Source: Amycolatopsis nigrescens CSC17Ta-90 (lineage in GTDB: Bacteria; Actinomycetota; Actinomycetes; Mycobacteriales; Pseudonocardiaceae). From it: a DNA stretch of 64,000 bases. Location of the stretch: assembly GCF_000384315.1 (NCBI RefSeq), contig NZ_ARVW01000001.1, positions 7,299,001 through 7,363,000 on the forward strand, given 5' to 3'. A model generated the notes under the pieces. It made no database searches. It saw only the letters and a list, made by a program, of their open reading frames with translations, and was not told where the DNA came from. Made by a program: the position numbers and the translations under genes. Below are positions 36,797 to 45,375 of the stretch, in pieces (position 1 is the stretch's first letter; the number at the start of each line of letters is the position of its first letter).

Positions 36797-37768
36797 TCAG
36801 GGGAGTAGCAGGAGTTTGCCGGTGGTCCGGCGGCCCTGGAGGTCTTCGTGCGCCTGCCGGGCGTCGGCGAGCGGGTAACGTCCGCCGATCCGGATGTTCA
36901 GCGAACCGGCCTGCACCGCCTCGAACAGCTCCCGCACCCGCCAGTCCAGCTCTTCCCTGGTCCGGGTGTAGTCCGCGCTGGTGGGCCTGGTCAGGTACAC
37001 CGAGCCGGCCTTGTTCAGCCGCTGCGGGTCGATCGGCGGCACCGGCCCGCTGGACGCGCCGAACAGGGCGAGCAGTCCGCGCGGTCGCAGGCTGGCCAGG
37101 CTGCCGTCCACGGTGGTCTTGCCGACCCCGTCGTACACCACCGCGACGCCCTCGCCGCCGGTCAGTTCGCGGACCACACCGGCGAAGTCCACCTGGTCGT
37201 ACCTGATCACCTCGTCCGCGCCGGCTTCGATGGCCAGCCGCTCCTTCTCCGCGGTGGACACGGTGCCGATCACCCGCGCGCCGCGCGCCTTGGCCAGCTG
37301 GATGAGCAGCAGGCCGACCCCGCCGGCCGCGGCGTGCACCAGGATGGTCTCGCCCTCGGCGACCGGATGGGTGGACGCGACCAGGTAGTGCGCGGTGACG
37401 CCCTGGAGCAGGGTCGCGGCGGCCGTCTCGTCGGAGATCCCGTCCGGCACCCGCACCAGCAGGTGGGCCGGCACCAGCGCCTGCTGCGCGTAGCCGCCGG
37501 GGGAGCCATTCCAGCCGACCCGGTCGCCGACTGCGAACTCGCCGACTTCGCTGCCCACGGCCGCCACCGTGCCGGCGCCCTCCATCCCGGGGGTGAAGGG
37601 CAGCTCGACCGGGTAGATCCCGGCGCGCTGGTAGGTGTCGATGTAGTTCACGCCCGCGGCGGCCACGTTCACCAGCACCTCGCGCGGTCCCGGCGCGCTG
37701 AGCTCCACCTCGGCGGGCTCGAGCACCTCGGGACCACCGGTCCGCCGAACCTGTACTGCCGTGAGCAT
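36797..37768 (-). CDS. qor: NADPH:quinone oxidoreductase (zeta-crystallin-like, MDR superfamily)
   Basis: 323 residues of the zinc-free quinone reductase branch of the medium-chain dehydrogenases. Marks: GVNYIDTYQRAGIYPVELPF near the N-terminus, GMEGAGTVAAVG, the Rossmann loop in HAAAGGVGLLLIQLAK, and the C-terminal YPLADARQAHEDLQGRRTTGKLLLLP. No structural zinc cysteines. It probably reduces quinones by one electron with NADPH. Position after ctaB matches Rv1454c in M. tuberculosis. ATG start. Confidence 0.92.
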   Translation of the reverse strand: MLTAVQVRRTGGPEVLEPAEVELSAPGPREVLVNVAAAGVNYIDTYQRAGIYPVELPFTPGMEGAGTVAAVGSEVGEFAVGDRVGWNGSPGGYAQQALVPAHLLVRVPDGISDETAAATLLQGVTAHYLVASTHPVAEGETILVHAAAGGVGLLLIQLAKARGARVIGTVSTAEKERLAIEAGADEVIRYDQVDFAGVVRELTGGEGVAVVYDGVGKTTVDGSLASLRPRGLLALFGASSGPVPPIDPQRLNKAGSVYLTRPTSADYTRTREELDWRVRELFEAVQAGSLNIRIGGRYPLADARQAHEDLQGRRTTGKLLLLP

Positions 37769-37871
37769 TCGTCCTCCTGCGGGTCTTCGATCTTGTCACC
37801 GGATTCAACTCGGGTTAACTATGGCCGCCGCCACGATGTTCCGCGCGGTCGTGGGCGCCTAGGATCGGTTC

Positions 37872-38240
37872 GTGGCTGAGCAGAACGAGAAGACCGGAAA
37901 GTCCGTTCCGAAGGGGCCGACGGCGAGGCAGCTGACGGCCGCCCGCAAGTTCATCGAGCGGCACGGGGGGACGGCCAAGGGCGTGGTGGAGAACATCGGT
38001 CTCGCCGGTGCCAGGGTGGTGCTGGTCGGTGCGGACGGCGCGCTCGGGGACGTGGTGGTCTCCGGGGTTGACGCCGGCAACGCGCTGGTCGAGCAGGTCG
38101 GCGGCCTGGAAGCCGCGGAGTGGGACGCCGAAACGGTGAACGGCACCGAGATCGGCGTGGCACACCGCCACCGGATGGCCGCCCCGCCGCCGCTGCCCGT
38201 GCCCAAGCCGCCCCAGCGGTTCCCGATCCCGCGGCCGTGA
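37872..38240 (+). CDS. Small protein of unknown function, coupled to ATP-grasp gene
   Basis: 122 residues, GTG start. I do not recognise the family. It has a basic N-terminus, one helix (TARQLTAARKFIERHGGTA), a short beta-rich middle (ARVVLVGADGALGDVVVSGV) and a Pro-rich tail (MAAPPPLPVPKPPQRFPIP). There is no signal peptide or membrane segment, so it is probably cytoplasmic. Its stop overlaps the start of the ATP-grasp gene (GTGA), which suggests translational coupling and a shared task. Codon use looks like its neighbours. Confidence 0.65.
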   Translation: MAEQNEKTGKSVPKGPTARQLTAARKFIERHGGTAKGVVENIGLAGARVVLVGADGALGDVVVSGVDAGNALVEQVGGLEAAEWDAETVNGTEIGVAHRHRMAAPPPLPVPKPPQRFPIPRP

Positions 38241-39105
38241 GCGCACGCGCGATCCTGGTCGGCTGCGAGAAACTGCCCGAAGGCGACGGCGACGAGCACG
38301 CGGTGCCGGCCGCGCTCGCCGATCTCGGGCTGGACGCGAGCTGGGCGGCCTGGGACGACCCGGAGGTGGACTTCGCCGCGGCCGAGGTGGTGATCCTGCG
38401 GGCGGCCTGGGACTATCCCGGCCGCCGCGCCGAGTTCCTGGCCTGGTGCGAGTCGGTGCCGGTGCTGTGCAACCCGGCGCCGGTGGCGCGCTGGAACACC
38501 GACAAGGCGTACCTGGCCGAGCTGGCCGGCACCGGGCTCGCCACCGTGCCCACCGAGCTGATCGCGCCCGGTGACCCGGTGCGCTGGCCGGAACGCGAGT
38601 TCGTGCTGAAACCCTCGGTCGGTGCCGGATCGATCGGCGCGGCCAGGTTCCCCGGTGGTGCCGGCGCGGCCGCGGCTGCGCACCTGGCCAACCTGCACGA
38701 CGATGGCCACGACGTGGTCCTGCAGCCCTATCAGTCCTCTGTGGACACCGAGGGTGAGACCGCGCTGGTGTTCTTCGGCGGGGTGTATTCGCACTCCTTC
38801 ACCAAATCCGCCATGCTGACCGACTCCACTGTGGACACAACCGGGCTGTACGTCTCCGAGCGCCTCGGGGTGGCCGAGCCGCCGGCGGCGTCGCGGGCAC
38901 TGGCCGAGGACGCGCTGGATGCGGCCACGGCGCTGCTCGGCATCCTGCGTGCCGAACTGCTCTACGCCAGGGTTGACCTGGTGCGCGGCGACGACGGGCC
39001 GGCGGTGCTGGAACTGGAGCTCACCGAACCCTCGCTGGGCTTCCGATATGCCGACGCCGGCGCCCGCTCAGGTTCGCTTCCGCGGTCCGTCAGCAACTGG
39101 CTTGA
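38237..39105 (+). CDS. ATP-grasp domain protein with probable 3' frameshift
   Basis: About 289 residues if read as intended. The N-terminal pre-ATP-grasp part reads ILVGCEKLPEGDGDEHAV. A central LKPSVGAGSIGAAR lies where the nucleotide-binding loop is expected. The C-terminal LELELTEPSLGFRYADAGA carries the metal-binding acidic residues. Such enzymes ligate carboxylates to amines (RimK/glutathione synthase-like); the substrate is unknown. After Ala-Arg-Ser (about 39062-39070) this frame has no stop for over 1.4 kb and runs opposite the MFS gene. A -1 shift at 39070 gives RFASAVRQQLA and a stop at 39103-39105, which is how I expect the protein to end. A one-base deletion, sequencing error or real frameshift is possible. 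GTG start overlaps the previous gene. Confidence 0.7.
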
Positions 39106-40477
39106 TCAGCACCAAGACCACCGCCACGATGAGCACCGAGAGCGCGGCCGAGCAGTACAGCACCGCCGACGCGCCGTCGGCGATGGACTCGGCGGTACCT
39201 GGAGTGCCGGCGAGGCGCTGGTAGAGCACGCCGAGCGCGGCCGTGCCCACGCCGGCGCCGATGGACGCGAGGCTGGTGACGGTGCCGGACACCATGCCGG
39301 CGTGCCGGTCGTCGACCGCGCCGACCGCGACCGACATCACCGGTGCGCCGGCGATGCCACCGCCCGCGCCCCAGAGCAGCAGCGGCACGGCCAGCAGCCA
39401 CGGTTCGGCGGTGGCGGTGAACGCCAGGCCCAGCCAGGCGGCGCCGATCGCACGGCAGCCGTAGCCCAGCGCGATCACGTACCCCGATGGCAGCCGCGAC
39501 TGGAGCCAGCCGCCGAGCATCCCGGTGGCCATATGCGCCACCGAAACCGGGACCAGCAGGAACCCGCTCTGCGTCGGGGTGAGCCCGAGCGACTCCTGGA
39601 AGTACTGGATGAAGTAGACGGTGCCGCCGATGGTGAGCATCCGGGACATGAAGATCGCCAGTGCGGCGCCGGTGAACGCCGGTACCCGGAACAGCGCCAG
39701 GTCCAGGGTCGGCGTCGCCGCTTTGCTCTCCACCCGCAGGAAGACGAGCAGCAGGGCGGCCGCGACGGCGAACTGGATCAGGGTCGTGGCCGAACCCCAG
39801 CCCTGATCTTCGCCGCGCAGCATGGCGAAGGTGCCGAGCCCGAGCGAGCAGATCAGCAGTCCGGCGCCGGCCCAGTCGATGCCGGGCTTCCCGCTGTCCT
39901 TATCGGTGTCGCGCGGCAGGTTCGCGGACGCCAGCGCGAAGGCCAGCACGCCCACCGGCACGTTGAGCAGGAACATCGCCCGCCAGCTCAGCCCTTCGAT
40001 CAGCAGGCCGCCGAACACCGGCGCGATCAGGCCGGCCGCGGTGCCCGCGGTGCTCCAGGCCGCGATCGCCATGTTGCGGCGCTGTCCCTGGTACTGCTGG
40101 GCGATCAGCGGCATGCCGTTGGCCATCAGCACCGCCCCGCCGATGCCCTGCACGGCGCGGGCGACGTCCAGCAGCGGCAGGTTCGGGGCCAGCCCGCAGG
40201 CCAGCGAGGACAGCGTGAACAGCACGATCCCGGCCAGGTAGACCCGGCGCCTGCCGAGCCGGTCGGACAGCGAGCCGGCGACCTGGGTGACCGCGCCCAT
40301 GCTGACCAGGTACGCGATCACCACCCACTGCAGGTCGGCCGGCGTGCCGCCGAGATCGGCCCGCACGCTGGGCAGGCCGACCGACACGATCGTCATGTCG
40401 ATGACGACCAGCACCGAACCGGCGATCACCAGCGCGAGCACCATCCGGGCGCGCGCGGTCGTCTGGGGAATGACCAC
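39068..40477 (-). CDS. MFS drug exporter (DHA2/EmrB-QacA type, 14 TM)
   Basis: 469 residues with about 14 transmembrane helices. Marks: the N-terminal VLVVIDMTIVSVGLPSVRADL (motif D1 with the membrane Asp), LSDRLGRRRVYLAG (motif A, GxLxDRxGRR) and the antiporter motif C-like TAGTAAGLIAPVFGGLLIEGLSWRAMF region. A proton-driven exporter of drugs or lipids is likely; the substrate is unknown. The GTG at 40477 has AGGAG upstream. It is divergent from a TetR gene, the usual repressor/exporter layout. Its 3' end overlaps the ATP-grasp gene by about 38 bp, and the stop codon (39068-39070) includes the suspected frameshift site. Confidence 0.9.
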   Translation of the reverse strand: MVIPQTTARARMVLALVIAGSVLVVIDMTIVSVGLPSVRADLGGTPADLQWVVIAYLVSMGAVTQVAGSLSDRLGRRRVYLAGIVLFTLSSLACGLAPNLPLLDVARAVQGIGGAVLMANGMPLIAQQYQGQRRNMAIAAWSTAGTAAGLIAPVFGGLLIEGLSWRAMFLLNVPVGVLAFALASANLPRDTDKDSGKPGIDWAGAGLLICSLGLGTFAMLRGEDQGWGSATTLIQFAVAAALLLVFLRVESKAATPTLDLALFRVPAFTGAALAIFMSRMLTIGGTVYFIQYFQESLGLTPTQSGFLLVPVSVAHMATGMLGGWLQSRLPSGYVIALGYGCRAIGAAWLGLAFTATAEPWLLAVPLLLWGAGGGIAGAPVMSVAVGAVDDRHAGMVSGTVTSLASIGAGVGTAALGVLYQRLAGTPGTAESIADGASAVLYCSAALSVLIVAVVLVLIKPVADGPRKRT

Positions 40478-40596
40478 GGATTCTCCTTCACAGGGCCAGA
40501 AATACGGCCAGAAGTAAGGCTTGCCTAAGCGAGACTGTCGGAACTCCGGCTAAAAGTCAACGGTGCATGAAGTTCAAGCTCGCTAAGCTGGCCGGG

Positions 40597-41292
40597 ATGC
40601 CAGAGCCACCGCGCCAGACCCGCCGACGGCCCGCCACCCGCAAGGGGCGGCCGACCCTGACCAGGGAGCTGATCGCCGGGCGGGCGCTGGAACTCGCCGG
40701 TGCCGAAGGCTTTCCCGCGGTCACTATGCGTCGGCTGGCCGAAGAGCTCGGGGTGACCGTCCGCGCGCTGTACAACTACGTGGCGGACCGCCAGGAAGTG
40801 GTGGACCTGGCCGCCCAGCGGCTGATGGCGCTCTGGGAGCTGCCCGCGCTGGACCCTGCCGACTGGGAGGCCGGTGTTCGCGCCTACTGCGCCCAGCTGC
40901 GCGGGCTCTACCGCAGCTACCCCCGTGCGCTGCTGGTCTCCCTGGACGAGCAGGTGCGCGCGGTCGGGGTGCATCCGAACCGGCTGCTCAACCCGGACGC
41001 CTTTCTCGGCCTGCTGCGCGGAATCGGCCTCAGCGCGCCGGCCGCGTCGCGGGTGCACAGCGAGCTCGGCGTGCGGCTGTTCGGGTTCGCGCTGCTGGTC
41101 GACTACCCGCACGGGCGGCAGCAGGCGGGCACCGCACCGGTGCCGGCGGCCTGGCTCGAAGCACACCCGGACCTCGAACTGCCCCACCTCACCGAAGCCC
41201 TGCGGCTCGAGAAACCCACCCCGGACGAGGCTTTCGGTCATCTCGTGGACACGCTCGTCCTCGCCATCCGCGCCGAGCTGCCCACGGGCTAA
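40597..41292 (+). CDS. TetR-family repressor, probable regulator of the MFS exporter
   Basis: 231 residues. The N-terminal TetR helix-turn-helix is clear: RELIAGRALELAGAEGFPAVTMRRLAEELGVTVRALYNYVADRQEVVDL. The ligand-binding C-terminal part is variable, as usual. I prefer the ATG at 40597 (MPEPPRQTRRRP); an ATG at 40567 adds 10 residues, and neither has a good ribosome binding site. It diverges from the MFS gene across about 120 bp. The likely operator lies there; the 14-bp TAAGGCTTGCCTAA at 40515 is one candidate half-symmetric site. Confidence 0.88.
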   Translation: MPEPPRQTRRRPATRKGRPTLTRELIAGRALELAGAEGFPAVTMRRLAEELGVTVRALYNYVADRQEVVDLAAQRLMALWELPALDPADWEAGVRAYCAQLRGLYRSYPRALLVSLDEQVRAVGVHPNRLLNPDAFLGLLRGIGLSAPAASRVHSELGVRLFGFALLVDYPHGRQQAGTAPVPAAWLEAHPDLELPHLTEALRLEKPTPDEAFGHLVDTLVLAIRAELPTG

Positions 41293-41360
41293 CCGGCCGC
41301 GCCATCGGAAGTTCGGCGGGCCGTCACGTGCGGGACAGCGAAACCGGGTTGGCTGTGCGC

Positions 41361-42317
41361 ATGGAGATCAAGAGACTCAGCACGCTCGTCCTGGCCGGGG
41401 TGCTCGCCGCGGCGGTGGCGGCACCGGCCGCGTCGGCGAGCACCGGTGCCCCTGGTTCGATCGTGCTCACCGAGCAGGCATCCCGGCGGATCGTGGTGCT
41501 GCCCGCGAAGCAGCGGGCCTGGGACGCGGCCGCGTTCAGCTGGACCTGGGCGCCGGGCGCGGCCAACGGGCTGGCCGACCTGGCGGCGTCCTTCAGCAAC
41601 CCGTCCGAGGCCAAGCTGGCCGAGCGGGACGGCCGCAAGTACCTGCTGACCACGGCTTCCGGCGGATTCGCCGCGGTGGTGCCCTATCCGGCCGGCGACA
41701 CCGCCTACTGGGCGGCCGATGTGGCCGGACGGAACAACCCGCACAGCATCGAGCTACTGCCGGACGGGAACGTGGCCGTCGCCGCGAGCACCGGCGGCTG
41801 GCTGCGCGTCTACACCGCGTCACAGGGTCCGCGTTCGGCGACCTTCGCCGAATACCCGCTCGTCGGTGCGCACGGCGCGGTCTGGGACGCCGGGCGCGGC
41901 GTGCTGTGGGCACTCGGCACGCACGAGTTGGTCGCCCTGCGGGTCGCGGGTACCGCGGCCGCGCCGGTGCTGCAGGCGGCACAGGTGATCCCGCTGCCCA
42001 GCGAGGGCGGCCACGATCTGCAGCCGGTGCCGGGCAACGCCGACCTGCTGTGGGTGACCACCGAGTCGCGGGTCTACCGGTTCAGCAAGTCGACCGGCCG
42101 GTTCTCCTCGCGGTACCCGGGCGCGCCCGCGATCGACCGGCCGGACGTCAAGAGCGTCACCACAGACCCGGGTACCGGCCGTGTGCTCACCGCAGCGGTG
42201 CAGGAGGAGCACATCTGCACCTGGTGCACGGACACCGTGCGGCTGGCGCTGCCGCACGGCGACCTGACCCTGCGCGGTGCGTGGATCTACAAGGCCCGGT
42301 GGTGGGCCGCGAACTAG
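41361..42317 (+). CDS. Secreted protein, probable beta-propeller (DUF6528-like)
   Basis: 318 residues with a Sec signal peptide ending at PAASAS (about residue 27). The mature part contains repeated propeller-like blocks, for example HSIELLPDGNVAVAAS, GAHGAVWDAGRGVLWALG, HDLQPVPGNADLLWVTT and VKSVTTDPGTGRVLTA. It includes a CTWC pair (EEHICTWCTD). It resembles the DUF6528 family of exported actinobacterial proteins by memory. No catalytic residues can be named. I chose the ATG at 41361 because the signal peptide begins there. It converges on the desaturase gene with a 3-bp gap. Confidence 0.72.
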   Translation: MEIKRLSTLVLAGVLAAAVAAPAASASTGAPGSIVLTEQASRRIVVLPAKQRAWDAAAFSWTWAPGAANGLADLAASFSNPSEAKLAERDGRKYLLTTASGGFAAVVPYPAGDTAYWAADVAGRNNPHSIELLPDGNVAVAASTGGWLRVYTASQGPRSATFAEYPLVGAHGAVWDAGRGVLWALGTHELVALRVAGTAAAPVLQAAQVIPLPSEGGHDLQPVPGNADLLWVTTESRVYRFSKSTGRFSSRYPGAPAIDRPDVKSVTTDPGTGRVLTAAVQEEHICTWCTDTVRLALPHGDLTLRGAWIYKARWWAAN

Positions 42318-42320
42318 CCG

Positions 42321-43256
42321 CTAGGCCCGCTGGATCCGCTTGGCGGCGAGACGCTCGGGCTTGGGCCAGCGCACGTTGCGCGCCCAGCCGAGCTTCTCGA
42401 AGATCCAGATCAACCTGCCGGAGACGTCGATCTGCCCGCGCAGCACGCCGTGCCGGGCGCAGGTCGGATCGGCGTGGTGCGAGTTGTGCCAGGACTCGCC
42501 CATGGACAGGATCGCCAGCGGCCAGAAGTTCGACGCCTTGTCGCGGCTGACGAACGGGCGGTCGCCCACCATGTGGCAGATCGAGTTCACCGACCAGGTC
42601 ACGTGGTGCGAGAAGGCGATCCGGACCAGCCCGGCCCAGAAGAACGCGGTCACCGCGCCCCACAGCGACCAGCTCAGCAGCCCGCCGAGCAGCGCCGGCA
42701 GGGCGAGGCTGAGCGTGATCCACGCCCAGAAGTGCCGGTTCACGATGCGAAGGTCGCGGTCCGCCAGCAAATCGGGGGCGAAACGCTCGTAGTTCGTCAC
42801 CTCGCGCTTGAACATCCAGCCCATGTGCGCGTGCCAGAAGCCGCGCAGCAGCGCCGTCGGCGACGAGCCGAACAGCCAGGGGGAGTGCGGGTCGCCTTCG
42901 CGGTCGGCGTAGGCGTGGTGCCGCCGGTGGCTGGCCACCCAGAAGATCACCGAACCCTGCACCGCCATGCCGCCGGCGATGGCCAGCGCCACCCGGAGCA
43001 CCCGGTTGGTCTTGAACGCGCCGTGCGTGAAGTAGCGGTGGTAGCCGACCGTCACGCCGAGCATGGCGATCGTGTAGAAGGCAACGGCCAGGCCGAGATC
43101 GACCCAGTTCATGCCCCAGCCCCAGGCGATCGGCACCGCGGCCACCAACGCGACGAAGGGAATCAGCAGGAACGTCTTGAGGATGATCATCTGGGCGGTC
43201 GAACGCTGGCCCGAAACCAGGGGTTTCGGACCGGTCCGGTCGTCGGTCGTGGTCAT
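42321..43256 (-). CDS. Membrane acyl-CoA (delta-9 type) desaturase
   Basis: 311 residues. Di-iron fatty-acyl desaturase with three histidine boxes: HRYFTH (first box), HRRHH (second) and HNSHH (third). It has four predicted transmembrane helices in two pairs. Similar to mycobacterial DesA3-type stearoyl-CoA desaturases that make oleate for membranes. It needs an electron donor such as an oxidoreductase, which is not encoded next to it. I use the ATG at 43256 (MTTTDDR), with AGG 12 bp upstream; a GTG at 43274 adds six residues. A 113-bp inverted-repeat element lies 130 bp upstream. Confidence 0.92.
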   Translation of the reverse strand: MTTTDDRTGPKPLVSGQRSTAQMIILKTFLLIPFVALVAAVPIAWGWGMNWVDLGLAVAFYTIAMLGVTVGYHRYFTHGAFKTNRVLRVALAIAGGMAVQGSVIFWVASHRRHHAYADREGDPHSPWLFGSSPTALLRGFWHAHMGWMFKREVTNYERFAPDLLADRDLRIVNRHFWAWITLSLALPALLGGLLSWSLWGAVTAFFWAGLVRIAFSHHVTWSVNSICHMVGDRPFVSRDKASNFWPLAILSMGESWHNSHHADPTCARHGVLRGQIDVSGRLIWIFEKLGWARNVRWPKPERLAAKRIQRA

Positions 43257-43388
43257 GGCTCTGGCGAACCTCACTTCGCGTCAGGGACCGAGAAAGTGGA
43301 CATTCGAGAAGAAACGTCGCACGGCTGAGCTTATCTGGCCGGTCTGGCTGGGATGCCGCGCCTGAGTTACCGACGCATGTCCGGTGCC

Positions 43389-43501
43389 TGGAGGGTTATG
43401 CACATCGAGTCGACGGGGGCCGCCCGGAGGGTGGCTCGCGGCGGCTCGATACCGGTGAGACACCCACGGAAGGCGTGCTGACGTGGGTGCATAACCCTCC
43501 A
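43389..43501. repeat. 113-bp element with perfect 15-bp terminal inverted repeats
   Basis: TGGAGGGTTATGCAC (43389-43403) and its exact complement (43487-43501) enclose 83 bp. Inside are two smaller stems: ATCGAG/CTCGAT (43404-43409 with 43445-43450), and CACCCACG/CGTGGGTG (43461-43468 with 43482-43489), the second competing with 3 bp of the outer stem. It could be a MITE-like remnant, a structured RNA, or a terminator/attenuator between ctaA and the desaturase gene (both minus). No target-site duplication is visible at the ends. No reading frame inside. Confidence 0.75.
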
Positions 43502-43526
43502 ATCGCTAGGACACTGACCTCCGTTT

Positions 43527-44528
43527 TTATCCTGCCTGAGCCGAGGCTCCTCCGGTGACCGCGCCGGCGTTTTCCGGAGTGTCCGTCATCTCGTTCCGGC
43601 CGGGTGCCGGGCCCCGGTCACGGGCGGTGCACCACAACGACGCCGTCGCGACGATCACCACCGCGGAGCCGAGCACGTGGAAGGAGACCAGTTCCTCCGG
43701 CACGCCGAGGGCGTACTGCAACGAGCCGATGCTGCCCTGGGCGAGCGCGATCGCCCAGGTGACCCCGTAGGCGCGCCACAGCTTCTTCGGCCCGCCCACC
43801 CGCATCAGCTGGAGGCCGAAGGCGGCCAGCACCACCAGGTAGCAGACGAGCAGCGTGCCGTGCACCTTCGCGAGCAGGTCCACCGAGACCGCGAGCCGCG
43901 GGGTGTCCGGGTCGCCGCCGTGCGGTCCCGCGCCGGTCACCGTGGTGCCGGCGACGAGCACGGCGCCGAGGACCACGGTCAGGGCGACCAGGATCGCGCG
44001 CCCGGACGAGGGCACGTGCCAGCGCGGCGGTTCGTCGCCCTCGCCGAACGCGCGCAGCAGCAGCACCGCCAGCCAGACCAGTACGGCGGAGACCAGGAAG
44101 TGCACCGCGACTGTCCACCACAGCAGGTGGGTCAGCACCGTCATGCCGCCGATGACCGCCTGCGCCACCACGCCGCCCGGCATCGTCCAGGCCAGCTTCA
44201 CCAGCCGCTTGCGGCCGGGGTGCTCGAGCTGGATGCGCCAGGCCGCGAGCACGCACAGCGCCGCGACGATCACCACCACCCCGGTGAGCAGCCGGTTGCC
44301 GAACTCGATCCACTGGGTCAGCGCGTCGAACTCGGGGTGGGAGACCGGGAACATGCTGCCCGCCACGCACTGCGGCCAGGTCGGGCAGCCGAGCCCGGAG
44401 CCGGTCACCCGCACGATCGAGCCGGTCACCCCGATCCCGCCCTGCGCGATCACCGCCGCGATGGCGACGGCACGCTGGGCCGTCCTGGACGGGTAGGGAA
44501 GCCGGGCTATCAGAGCGTTCAGGCGCAC
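43527..44528 (-). CDS. ctaA: Heme A synthase (COX15/CtaA)
   Basis: 333-residue membrane protein with eight transmembrane helices, converting heme O to heme A for the aa3 oxidase. Marks: the periplasmic cysteine pair in GLGCPTWPQC, the EFGNRLLTG (ExxxxR) motif, and the heme-ligand histidines in LTHLLWWTVAVHFLVS, AKVHGTLL and SFHVLGS. GTG start. It lies 25 bp downstream of the ABC permease gene, so it is probably the last gene of mptB-ABC-ABC-ctaA. The C-terminal 30 residues are a polar tail. Confidence 0.95.
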   Translation of the reverse strand: MRLNALIARLPYPSRTAQRAVAIAAVIAQGGIGVTGSIVRVTGSGLGCPTWPQCVAGSMFPVSHPEFDALTQWIEFGNRLLTGVVVIVAALCVLAAWRIQLEHPGRKRLVKLAWTMPGGVVAQAVIGGMTVLTHLLWWTVAVHFLVSAVLVWLAVLLLRAFGEGDEPPRWHVPSSGRAILVALTVVLGAVLVAGTTVTGAGPHGGDPDTPRLAVSVDLLAKVHGTLLVCYLVVLAAFGLQLMRVGGPKKLWRAYGVTWAIALAQGSIGSLQYALGVPEELVSFHVLGSAVVIVATASLWCTARDRGPAPGRNEMTDTPENAGAVTGGASAQAG

Positions 44529-44553
44529 GCACAGATGGTAGGGGGCGCCCGGT

Positions 44554-45375
44554 TCAGGTCAGCCGGGTGGTGCGGCTGGCGATCCCGGCGGCACCCAGCG
44601 CCCAGACCGTGAGCACGCCGAGCGCGCCCCAGTCGAAGGTGCCGTCGAGCAGCGCCGCACGCAGTCCTTCGGCGAGCGCGCCGGAGGGCAGCAGCTCGAC
44701 GACCGTGGCCACCCCGGCCGGCAGCGCGGACGGCGCCAGCAGGATGCCACCCGCGAGCAGCAGCACGAACCACACGATGTTCGCCAGCGCCAGCACGGCC
44801 TCGGCGCGCAGCGAACCACCGAGCAGCACGCCCAGCGCGCCGAAGCTCAGCGTGCCGATCACCAGCAGCGGTACCGCGGCGAGCAGGCCCGACGCCGAGG
44901 GCGACCAGCCGAGCAGGGCGGCGACCAGGCTCAGCACCGCGATCTGCAGCACGACCACCACCAGCGCGGCCACCACCCGGCCGGCGACCAGCAGCCAGCG
45001 CGGCAGCGCGGTGGCGGAAAGCCGCTTCAGCACGCCGTAGCGCCGGTCGAACCCGAGCGCGATGGCCTGCCCGGTGAAGGCCGAGGACATCACCGCGAGC
45101 GCGAAGATCCGCGGGGTCACCCAGTCCACCCTGGACGCCGACCCGAGGTCGCCGGTGGGCAGGATGTCCAGCAGGCTGAAGCCGGCCAGCAGGGCCAGCG
45201 GGATCAGCAGGGTGAGCAGCACCTGCTCGCCGTGGCGCAGGGTCAGGCTGGTCTCCACCCTGGCGTGCGCCAGCAGCATCCGGCCGAGCCGGCCGGAGCC
45301 GGGGGCCGGGGTGAAGGTGCCCGGGGTGAACCTGGCGGAGTGCTCGGTCATGCCTGACATTTTCGACACCGTCAT
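44554..45375 (-). CDS. ABC-2 type transporter permease
   Basis: 273 residues with six transmembrane helices, typical of ABC-2 exporters. The segment SSAFTGQAIALGFDRRYGVLKRLSATALPR is the conserved cytoplasmic coupling-helix region. The C-terminal ABC-2 signature LPSGALAEGLRAALLDG is also present. The ATG overlaps the ATPase stop (ATGA). Homologous to the pair near Rv1456c-Rv1458c in M. tuberculosis. Substrate unknown; linkage to ctaA suggests cytochrome-oxidase or envelope-related export. Confidence 0.9.
   Translation of the reverse strand: MTVSKMSGMTEHSARFTPGTFTPAPGSGRLGRMLLAHARVETSLTLRHGEQVLLTLLIPLALLAGFSLLDILPTGDLGSASRVDWVTPRIFALAVMSSAFTGQAIALGFDRRYGVLKRLSATALPRWLLVAGRVVAALVVVVLQIAVLSLVAALLGWSPSASGLLAAVPLLVIGTLSFGALGVLLGGSLRAEAVLALANIVWFVLLLAGGILLAPSALPAGVATVVELLPSGALAEGLRAALLDGTFDWGALGVLTVWALGAAGIASRTTRLT

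Noticed and set aside
40515..40528. TAAGGCTTGCCTAA in the MFS/TetR gap as an iron (IdeR/DmdR) box
   Set aside because: The half-sites match TWAGG...CCTWA, but the centre is 4 bp instead of 9, too short for an IdeR box. It could still be a TetR operator.
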